From NCBI GenBank assembly GCA_964492235.1, contig CAZBJQ010000140.1, forward strand, positions 1-6,673: a stretch of 6,673 nucleotides of DNA. Reading direction: 5' to 3'. The position numbers and the translations under genes were made by a program. How positions within the stretch are numbered: position 1 is the first letter of the stretch; every line of letters begins with the position of its first letter. Of this stretch, positions 1 through 5,508 are shown in pieces. A model generated the notes under the pieces. It ran no database searches and was not told the origin of the DNA. It worked only from the letters and a program-made list of their open reading frames with translations. The DNA is from PFL42 sp964492235. Its GTDB lineage: Bacteria; Chloroflexota; Anaerolineae; Anaerolineales; E44-bin32.

Positions 1-410
1 AGTTCAAGGACACCGGGAGCCTGTTCCGCGAAATGAACGACAAGGACAAGGCCATCTGGCAGGGGATCATCGACGATGCCTTTGAGGACTTTGTGGGCGT
101 GGTTGCCGACGGCCGGGGGATGTCGGTGGATGAGGTGCGTCAGATCGCCGATGGGCGCGTGTACACCGGTGAGCAAGCCCTGGCCCTCGGCCTGGTCGAC
201 ACGTTGGGAAACCTGCCGGATGCGATCGCTCGGGCGGCAGAGTTGGGCGGGATTGCCGGCGAACCGCGCATCGTCGAGTACCGACCGCCTCCGGGTTTCC
301 TGGAGGGTTTTCTTGGGGTGCGAGGAAGCCAGGCGCCGGGAGAGGTATTGCTTCGGCAGCTGCTGAACGGCGGCCGCCCCATGCTGCTCTACTTGTATCC
401 AGGGATGTAG
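1..410 (+). CDS. sppA: Signal peptide peptidase SppA, S49 family, C-terminal fragment (5' end outside window)
   Basis: This is the last 135 residues of an S49 serine peptidase, which cleaves remnant signal peptides in the membrane after secretion. The reading frame is open from base 3 (FKDTGSLFREM) to a TAG at 408-410. The opening FKD-G-S-FREM matches the SppA segment that carries the catalytic lysine, so the Lys at bases 6-8 is probably the general base of the Ser-Lys dyad. The nucleophile serine would lie upstream, outside the window. Further family signatures follow: GRGMSVDEVR, then IADGRVYTGEQAL and LGLVDTLGNL, which form the conserved end of the protease domain. The last 50 residues are variable and end LYLYPGM, a normal length for a Bacillus-type SppA. 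The ATG at base 33 is internal and is not the true start. The gene is separated from the next by about 300 bases, so it is probably not part of the metal operon. Confidence 0.88.
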   Translation, partial: FKDTGSLFREMNDKDKAIWQGIIDDAFEDFVGVVADGRGMSVDEVRQIADGRVYTGEQALALGLVDTLGNLPDAIARAAELGGIAGEPRIVEYRPPPGFLEGFLGVRGSQAPGEVLLRQLLNGGRPMLLYLYPGM

Positions 411-502
411 CTCGGCAGCGCCACCAGGGTCCCACAAGACTGCCGGTGGAGAGGGCCCTGCGAGGGGATGGCTTGGCGCGCTCCCTTTGCGGCGAAGGCG
501 AT

Positions 503-547
503 GCGAGACGTGGGCATTCGGGCCTAGCCCGGAGGCCCACGTCTCGC
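503..547. repeat. Long near-perfect hairpin (13-bp stem plus inner stem)
   Basis: The arm GCGAGACGTGGGC (503-515) is perfectly complementary to GCCCACGTCTCGC (535-547). Inside it, after one A/G mismatch, bases 517-523 pair with 527-533 (one G-T pair) around a 3-base loop. No T-run follows on either strand, so this is not a standard intrinsic terminator. It could still be a structured transcript end for sppA, a REP-like element or a protein-binding site. The core ACGTGGGC recurs in the palindrome at 640-653. Confidence 0.75.
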
Positions 548-639
548 GAATCTCTGGGGAGCGCAGGTCCTCGAGGAATGGATTTCTGGCTATCCTGCCG
601 TGGGGTGCGGGCCGCGGGGGCGCTCGTGCCGATAGGAGA

Positions 640-653
640 AGCCCACGTGGGCT
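640..653. promoter_or_regulatory. 14-bp perfect palindrome, possible operator
   Basis: AGCCCACGTGGGCT is self-complementary over all 14 bases. It lies about 20 bases upstream of the predicted -35 of the ArsR promoter, where a dimeric regulator could bind. Its 8-base half-site GCCCACGT also appears in both arms of the hairpin at 503-547. The palindrome is directly visible; a regulatory role is inferred from its position and the repeated half-site. ArsR-family operators are usually AT-richer than this, so a different regulator is possible. Confidence 0.4.
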
Positions 654-666
654 CAGGCTGGAGGAG

Positions 667-694
667 GTGAAATATCATGGACTGCTGATATAAT
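667..694 (+). promoter_or_regulatory. Sigma-70-type promoter of the arsR-ATPase operon
   Basis: A perfect -10 box TATAAT lies at 689-694. With a 16-base spacer, GTGAAA (667-672) matches the -35 consensus at four of six positions. Transcription would start near base 701, giving an unusually short leader of about 12 bases that is little more than the ribosome binding site of the regulator gene. The stretch is AT-rich in an otherwise GC-rich window. The -10 box is unambiguous; the -35 is weak, as is common for promoters of MerR/ArsR-controlled metal operons. Confidence 0.6.
672..691. promoter_or_regulatory. Inverted repeat overlapping the -10 box, candidate ArsR-family operator
   Basis: ATATCA (672-677) and TGATAT (686-691) form a perfect 6-bp inverted repeat with an 8-base spacer. 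It covers the spacer and the first half of the -10 box. ArsR/SmtB repressors typically bind AT-rich imperfect inverted repeats overlapping their own promoter, so a repressor here would block polymerase directly. The assignment rests on position and symmetry; the half-sites are short. Confidence 0.45.
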
Positions 695-701
695 GATGTA
701 T

Positions 702-709
702 GGAGGTGA
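702..709 (+). promoter_or_regulatory. Strong ribosome binding site for the ArsR gene
   Basis: GGAGGTGA is close to a perfect anti-Shine-Dalgarno match, with GGAGG ending six bases before the ATG at 713, and it fixes that start. The 13-base block 702-714 is repeated with one mismatch at 663-675, where it precedes an ATG at 677 that opens only three codons (Met-Asp-Cys) before a stop. Confidence 0.8.
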
Positions 710-712
710 GAT

Positions 713-1063
713 ATGCTCCTGGAGTCCACACCCTCCCGGTTCGCCCTGCGGGCAAAGTTGTTTCGTGGCTTCTCGGACCCGTCGCGCTTGAAGATCCTCG
801 AGGCGCTGGGACCATCCCCCTGCACGGTCGGCGAATTGGTGACGCAGACCGGCTTGAGTCAATCCAATGTCTCCAACCACCTGGCTTGCATGCGCGACTG
901 TGGTCTGGTCGTGGCGCAGCCAACGGGCCGCTACGTGACATATGCCATCAGTGACCCGCGAGTCCATGACCTGCTGCAGCTGGCAGACACGCTGCTCTCC
1001 GACGTCGCCCGAGGGGTATATGAGTGCACGCGGCTGGACATGCCGCCGGAGGCAGACCGGTGA
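713..1063 (+). CDS. ArsR/SmtB-family metal-sensing repressor, CmtR-like (Cd/Pb type)
   Basis: A 116-residue winged-helix repressor that probably senses a soft metal and controls the downstream efflux ATPase. The family core is clear: FSDPSRLKILEAL (20-32), TVGELV (38-43), then the recognition helix LSQSNVSNHLACMRDCGLV (48-66) and the wing GRYVTYAISD (72-81). Cys59 and Cys63 lie four residues apart in the recognition helix, and Cys105 sits near the C terminus. This arrangement matches Mycobacterium tuberculosis CmtR, which binds Cd(II)/Pb(II) through Cys57, Cys61 and Cys102. It differs from the alpha3 ELCVCDL-type site of ArsR/CadC. An extra Cys37 is present. The start is set by the strong GGAGGTGA at 702-709. 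The stop overlaps the GTG of the ATPase gene, indicating translational coupling. Autorepression through the inverted repeat at 672-691 is likely. The family is certain; the metal is inferred from the cysteines. Confidence 0.9.
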   Translation: MLLESTPSRFALRAKLFRGFSDPSRLKILEALGPSPCTVGELVTQTGLSQSNVSNHLACMRDCGLVVAQPTGRYVTYAISDPRVHDLLQLADTLLSDVARGVYECTRLDMPPEADR

Positions 1064-3180
1064 CCAGCCTGGAACGGGTGGAAGTCCCGGTGCGCGGGAT
1101 GGACTGCGCCGACTGTACGCGCCATGTGCAGCAGGCGATTGCCGGCGTGCGCGGCGTCGAGTCGGTTGATGTGATGCTGGCAGCCGAGAAGGCGATCATC
1201 CGCATGGACCCCGGCCGCACATCGATGCAGGCCATTCGCAAGGCCGTCGAGTCTGCCGGTTACTCGGTGCCCGACGAGGCGATCGCGCCTGAGCGTGCCT
1301 CGCGCTTGGCGCGCCTGTCCAAGCCGTTGCTCCCCTGGCTGACGTTCGGCCTGGGGATGCTGCTCCTTCTGATCGTCCTGGCCGAGGCGAGCGGTGTCCT
1401 CGACTCCGCCAGCGCACGTGTCCCCCCATGGATTCCGATCGCCTTCATTCTCGCGGTGGGCTTTCCGGTTTTCCGCAATGTTGTTCGGGCGGCGAGCAAG
1501 GGGCGGGTGATCGCGCACACCCTGATGACGCTGGGGGTCATGGCGGCATTGCTGCTCGGGCAGTGGCTGGCGGCGGCGCTGATTGTCTTCCTGATGTGGG
1601 TAGGCGATGCCATCGAGCGCTACACTGCCGGCACCGCCCGCCGGGCGGTGCAGTCCCTGACGGAGATGATGCCGCAATCGGCGCGTTTGCTGCAGGAAGG
1701 CATCGAGGTCGAGGTGCCGATCCGTCAGGTCAGGGTCGGGGACACGGTCGTGGTACGACCGGGCGAGAAAATCCCGGTGGACGGCATGGTCGTCGAGGGT
1801 CATGCCACGGTGGACGCCTCGGCCCTGACCGGCGAATCGATGCCGGCCGAGGTCGCCCCGGGGTCGGCGGTGTTGGCGGCCAGCCTGGCCCAGCTGGGGA
1901 GCCTGCAGGTGCAGACGACGCACATCGGCCCGGATACCACTTTTGGCCGCGTGGTCCGCCTGGTCGAGGAAGCCGAGGCCAATCGGGGCGACGTGCAGCG
2001 GATGGCGGATCGTTTCTCGGGCTACTACCTCCCCCTGGTGTTGGCCGTGGCGGGTCTCACATTCCTGACGCGGCGTGACCCGAGCGCGGTCGCCGCCGTG
2101 TTGCTGGTCGCATGCTCCTGCTCTTTCGCTCTGGCCACCCCGATTGCCATGATGGCCACCATTGGGGCCGCCGCCCGGCGAGGCCTGCTGTTCAAGGGCG
2201 GGCGTGTCGTAGAAGCGTTCGCCCGAGCCGACGTGCTGTTGATTGACAAGACCGGCACTCTGACGCTCGGCCGCCCGCAAGTCACCGACGTGGTCGCCAT
2301 CAACGGCGCCACGCCGGACTCGCTGCTGACACTGGCGGCCAGCGCCGAGCGCTATTCCGAACACCCCCTGGCTGAGGCCGTGCGCCAGGAGGCGGGGAGG
2401 CGCGGTCTGTCGTTGCAGGCAGCCGAAGCTTTTGAGGCCGTCCCCGGGCTGGGCCTGCGCGCCCGCATCGCCGGCAGCCAGATCGCCATCGGTTCCAGCC
2501 GATGGGTGACATCAGCGGCGGGCCATCCGGAGATCAGCCGGCTGGAGCTGGAAGGGAAGACTCTGCTGCACGTCGAGCGAGATGGCGAGTTGATGGGGAC
2601 GGTCGCCTTCTCCGACAGCCTGCGGCCGGAAGTGCCGGAGGCGTTGGACGAGCTTCGGGCCCTGGGCCTGCGGGAGTTCCACCTGCTGACCGGGGACAAT
2701 ACGCGGACGGCGGCGGCGCTGGCCGGGCAGATCGGCGTGCCGTTTTCCGCCGAGCTGCTGCCGGAGGACAAGATCGCCTTCGTGCGCCGTAGGCAGGCGG
2801 AAGGCAAGATCGTGGTCATGATCGGCGACGGCGTCAATGACGCCCCGGCTCTGGCCCAGGCGGATGTCGGGATCGCGATGGGCGCCATCGGGAGCGATGT
2901 GGCGCTCGAAGCGGCCTCGGTTGCCCTGATGCGCGACAACTGGCTGCAGGTGCCGGAAGCACTGCGCATGGCCCGCCGGACGATGTCGGTGGTGCGGCTC
3001 AACCTCGGCTTCACTATCGTCTACAATGCCATCGGGTTGACGCTCGCCGCCCTGGGAATCCTTCCGCCGGTTCTGGCGGCGGCCGCCCAAAGCATTCCCG
3101 ATCTCGGGATTCTGGCAAACTCATCTCGCCTGCTCCGCCAGAAGGCCCGAAAACGGCAGGTCGGCGTGGAGGGTGGTTGA
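1060..3180 (+). CDS. P1B-type heavy-metal-translocating ATPase with CSC instead of CPC motif
   Basis: A 706-residue inner-membrane pump that uses ATP to export a heavy metal ion, most likely Cd, Pb or Zn given the CmtR-like sensor. An N-terminal heavy-metal-associated domain (about 5-70) carries GMDCADC (13-19). Four helices follow (about 90-111, 123-141, 150-167, 168-183), then the actuator domain with TGES (257-260). A helix pair comes next (about 322-363), the second carrying ACSCS at 351-355. The phosphorylation site is DKTGT (Asp396). The nucleotide domain has SEHPL (433-437), TGDN (544-547) and GDGVND (589-594), and the last helix pair spans 648-689. The ion-site motif reads Cys352-Ser353-Cys354, where relatives have Cys-Pro-Cys. 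The last helices mix YN (655-656, as in copper pumps) with a Pro-Asp (680-681) near where Zn/Cd pumps carry their Asp. The GTG at 1060 is chosen because GGAGG lies at 1048-1052 and it overlaps the arsR stop (GTGA); the GTG at 1024 lacks such a site. Confidence 0.93.
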   Translation: MTSLERVEVPVRGMDCADCTRHVQQAIAGVRGVESVDVMLAAEKAIIRMDPGRTSMQAIRKAVESAGYSVPDEAIAPERASRLARLSKPLLPWLTFGLGMLLLLIVLAEASGVLDSASARVPPWIPIAFILAVGFPVFRNVVRAASKGRVIAHTLMTLGVMAALLLGQWLAAALIVFLMWVGDAIERYTAGTARRAVQSLTEMMPQSARLLQEGIEVEVPIRQVRVGDTVVVRPGEKIPVDGMVVEGHATVDASALTGESMPAEVAPGSAVLAASLAQLGSLQVQTTHIGPDTTFGRVVRLVEEAEANRGDVQRMADRFSGYYLPLVLAVAGLTFLTRRDPSAVAAVLLVACSCSFALATPIAMMATIGAAARRGLLFKGGRVVEAFARADVLLIDKTGTLTLGRPQVTDVVAINGATPDSLLTLAASAERYSEHPLAEAVRQEAGRRGLSLQAAEAFEAVPGLGLRARIAGSQIAIGSSRWVTSAAGHPEISRLELEGKTLLHVERDGELMGTVAFSDSLRPEVPEALDELRALGLREFHLLTGDNTRTAAALAGQIGVPFSAELLPEDKIAFVRRRQAEGKIVVMIGDGVNDAPALAQADVGIAMGAIGSDVALEAASVALMRDNWLQVPEALRMARRTMSVVRLNLGFTIVYNAIGLTLAALGILPPVLAAAAQSIPDLGILANSSRLLRQKARKRQVGVEGG

Positions 3181-4106
3181 TGGACATTGCCATGATCGGT
3201 TTGGGAAAGATGGGGGGCAACATGGCGCTGCGCCTGCTGCGCCGCGGGCACCGGGTGGTCGCCTATGCCCGTTCGGCCGACTCGGTCAAAGCGGCCGAGG
3301 CCCAGGGTGCAGTCGGTGCCTTCTCTCTGGAGGACGTGGTTGCCAAGTTGCTGCCGCCACGTGCCATCTGGGTAATGGTGCCGGCGGGCGACCCGACGGA
3401 GAAGACGCTGCGCAGTCTGTCCGGTCTGGTGGCGAAGCGGGACGTGCTGATCGACGGCGGCAACAGCAACTACAAGGACACGCTAACCCGGGCCGAGTTC
3501 CTCGAATCCAAGGGTGTGGACTTCGTGGATGTCGGAACCAGCGGCGGCGTTTGGGGACTGACCGAAGGTTACAGCCTGATGGTGGGTGGCAAGCCGGAGA
3601 TCACCGAACGCCTGCGGCCGGTGTTTGAGACGCTGGCCCCCGACCCCGCATACGGCTGGGGACGCGTCGGTCCCCACGGCGCCGGCCACTTTGTGAAGAT
3701 GGTGCATAACGGGATCGAGTACGGGATGATGCAGTCCCTGGCCGAGGGCTTCGAGGTGATGCACAGCAAGCAAGCCTTCGCGCTCGATGTGCATCAGATC
3801 GCGGAGATCTGGCAGCATGGTAGCGTGGTCCGGTCTTGGCTCCTCGACTTGGCCGCCAACGCCCTGGCGGATGACCCGTCGCTGGCGGAGATCAAGGGCT
3901 GGGTTGCAGACAGCGGCGAAGGGCGCTGGACCGTGGCCGAGGCCATGGAGCTGGACGTGCCGGCGCCGGTCATCACGCTCTCGCTGTTGATGCGCTTCGT
4001 CAGCCGTCAGGACGAAAGCTACGCCGCAAAGATGCTGGCCGCGCTGCGCAACCAGTTCGGCGGCCATGACGTCCAGCGAGAGGAACCGGACCAGGCCGCC
4101 CGCTGA
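3180..4106 (+). CDS. gnd: 6-phosphogluconate dehydrogenase, decarboxylating, short type
   Basis: A 308-residue cytosolic enzyme oxidising 6-phosphogluconate to ribulose 5-phosphate and CO2 in the pentose phosphate pathway. The N-terminal Rossmann fold has IGLGKMGGNMA (6-16). Family signatures follow: DGGNSNYKD (92-100), DVGTSGGVWGL with Ser121-Gly-Gly, and GAGHFVKMVHNGIEYGM. In the last of these, Lys173 and Glu180 match the catalytic Lys/Glu pair, and His176-Asn177 bind substrate. The C terminus ends in the ALRNQFGGH signature of the short (about 300-residue) form, which is often NAD-preferring. The long 470-residue form has a duplicated C-terminal domain. Cofactor preference was not determined here. 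The ATG at 3180 shares one base with the ATPase stop and has GGAGGG at 3168-3173; a TTG at 3177 would add one residue. The one-base overlap implies coupling to the pump gene, an unusual partner for a carbon-metabolism enzyme. Confidence 0.93.
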   Translation: MDIAMIGLGKMGGNMALRLLRRGHRVVAYARSADSVKAAEAQGAVGAFSLEDVVAKLLPPRAIWVMVPAGDPTEKTLRSLSGLVAKRDVLIDGGNSNYKDTLTRAEFLESKGVDFVDVGTSGGVWGLTEGYSLMVGGKPEITERLRPVFETLAPDPAYGWGRVGPHGAGHFVKMVHNGIEYGMMQSLAEGFEVMHSKQAFALDVHQIAEIWQHGSVVRSWLLDLAANALADDPSLAEIKGWVADSGEGRWTVAEAMELDVPAPVITLSLLMRFVSRQDESYAAKMLAALRNQFGGHDVQREEPDQAAR

Positions 4107-4211
4107 GCGCCGGCTGGCTCCCCCCATCATGAATGCGGTGGGCGAGGAAACCCCGCCCGTTTCGCCGGGTCCGCAGACGGCGGCATCGGCGGTGCCCTGC
4201 AGGAGGGATCG

Positions 4212-5498
4212 ATGAGTCCGAAGAAGGCGGCTGGGGTGTGGAAGACCTGGCGCGTGCTGATCCTTGGCCTGCTGGTGGTTGCACTCGTGGTAGGCCTGGC
4301 GTTGCTTGCCCGCGCCCTGGCGGAGTCCACGGCCGGGACCCCGGACGAAGGCCGGCCGGCGGATGCACTGGCCGAGAGCTCGGATGAGTGTGTCGTGTGC
4401 CACAGGCGCACGACGCCGGGAATTGTTGAGCAGTACGGCATCAGCACGATGGCGGCCGCCGAAGTTCGCTGTACCGACTGCCATCAGGTGCCGGCGGATT
4501 ACCCCGGCGCGGTTGAGCATGAGGGCACCTTCCTCCTGGGGTCACCCACGACCGCCATGTGCCAACGCTGTCACAATGCCGAAGTGGCGCAGTTCTATCA
4601 AAGCCGCCATTCCCTGCCGGCCTACGTGGCCTATGCCGGGACCGAGAGGCTGACACCGGAGCAGTTGGCGATGTACGCCGCCATCCCCGAGGGATCGTTC
4701 GCTCCGGACAAGAGCCGCAACGCCCTGTTTGCGATCGAGGGCCCGGAGCTGACGGAGTTCGCCTGTGAAACCTGCCACAGCGTCGGCGATCCCGCCGCCG
4801 ACGGTTCGGTCGGTCAATGCCAGAAGTGCCATCTGCGGCACACCTTCAGCCTGGAGCAGGCGCGCAAGCCGGAGACATGCAACGCCTGTCACATCGGCCC
4901 CGATCACCCGCAGTGGGAGATCTACCAGGAGTCGCCGCACGGGATCGCCTACATGACCGGCGGCCAGACCTGGAACTGGGAAGCCGAACCGGGCACGCTG
5001 ACCGTGGAGGATTTCCCGGCGGCCACCTGCGCCCTGTGTCACTTCAGCGGCTTCGGCGCCAGCGGGACGACGCATGACGTGGGCGATCGGCTGAGCTGGT
5101 ATCTGTTTGCCCCCATCAGCGAGCGCCGGCCGGGTTGGCAGGACAACATGGTCCGGATGCACAACGTCTGCCGCGCCTGCCACAACGAGAACTTCATCGT
5201 CGAGTTCTACGAAGCGGCAGACAAGGCGACATTGGCGGTGAACGACTACGTGGTCGAAAGCGATCAGATCATGAAGCCGCTGAAGGAACGGGGATTGCTC
5301 ACGGCCGAGCCGTTTGATGAGCCGATCGACTTCACCTACTTCGAGTTGTGGCATCACTGGGGTCGGACCGCCAAATTCGGCGTATGGATGCAGGGACCGG
5401 ACTACACCCAGTGGCACGGCGTGTACGAAGTGCTCAGCGACCTGGCAGAACTGAAGGAGATGGCGGCCGAGAAGCTGGCCGGAGGCCCGGAGCCCTAG
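4212..5498 (+). CDS. Membrane-anchored octahaem c-type cytochrome, hydroxylamine oxidoreductase-like
   Basis: A 428-residue multihaem cytochrome of the HAO superfamily, probably outside the cytoplasmic membrane and held by one N-terminal helix (about 15-36, after a Lys/Arg-rich start). It has eight CxxCH sites, at Cys60, 87, 117, 185, 203, 223, 273 and 320. Haem 4, the catalytic haem in HAO, has CETCH, not the CxxCK of octahaem nitrite reductase. HAO-type blocks include RHTFSLEQARKPETC (209-223), GPDHPQ after haem 6 (Asp231-His232, possibly the active-site Asp-His), SPHG (241-244), THDVGDR (287-293) with Tyr297 shortly after, and the C-terminal GPDYTQWHG (395-403). Tyr398 is a candidate for the tyrosine that crosslinks the P460 haem, but only an alignment can decide, so oxidation (hydroxylamine, hydrazine) versus reduction (nitrite) is open. 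The protein is shorter than Nitrosomonas HAO (about 570) and lacks a C-terminal helix. AGGAGG at 4201-4206 fixes the start. The next gene begins 10 bases after the stop. Confidence 0.9.
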   Translation: MSPKKAAGVWKTWRVLILGLLVVALVVGLALLARALAESTAGTPDEGRPADALAESSDECVVCHRRTTPGIVEQYGISTMAAAEVRCTDCHQVPADYPGAVEHEGTFLLGSPTTAMCQRCHNAEVAQFYQSRHSLPAYVAYAGTERLTPEQLAMYAAIPEGSFAPDKSRNALFAIEGPELTEFACETCHSVGDPAADGSVGQCQKCHLRHTFSLEQARKPETCNACHIGPDHPQWEIYQESPHGIAYMTGGQTWNWEAEPGTLTVEDFPAATCALCHFSGFGASGTTHDVGDRLSWYLFAPISERRPGWQDNMVRMHNVCRACHNENFIVEFYEAADKATLAVNDYVVESDQIMKPLKERGLLTAEPFDEPIDFTYFELWHHWGRTAKFGVWMQGPDYTQWHGVYEVLSDLAELKEMAAEKLAGGPEP

Positions 5499-5508
5499 GC
5501 CAGCCGCC

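Larger units (their letters stand above)
411..712. other. Intergenic region with hairpin, palindrome and metal-operon promoter
   Basis: About 300 bases without a convincing gene. A 74-residue frame at 446-670 is open but is rich in Arg and Gly, resembles no family I know and runs through a perfect hairpin, so I do not call it. The upstream part is GC-rich and holds the hairpin at 503-547 and the palindrome at 640-653. The last 50 bases become distinctly AT-richer and hold the promoter of the ArsR gene. I see no T-tract terminator after the sppA stop. Confidence 0.7.

Noticed and set aside
446..670. Open frame of 74 codons on the plus strand between sppA and arsR
   Set aside because: Arg/Gly-rich composition typical of an out-of-frame GC-rich read, no recognisable motif, runs through the long hairpin and ends in the promoter region.
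1024..1059. GTG at 1024 as the ATPase start, 12 codons earlier
   Set aside because: The added segment HAAGHAAGGRP is low complexity, there is no good ribosome site before it, and GTG 1060 has GGAGG at the right distance and overlaps the arsR stop.
931..2364. 477-codon open frame on the minus strand
   Set aside because: It lies opposite the ArsR and ATPase genes, whose motifs are intact. Its composition is rich in His, Arg, Gln and Gly, as expected for the antisense of a high-GC gene.
4107..4211. Imperfect hairpin between gnd and the cytochrome gene (GGCG-AGG-AAAC pairing with GTTTCGCC)
   Set aside because: Only eight pairs with a three-base bulge and no T-run; no clear promoter was seen in this gap either, so nothing is called.
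3483..4520. 345-codon open frame on the minus strand
   Set aside because: It overlaps gnd and the start of the cytochrome gene, both with clear family signatures; no recognisable domain.
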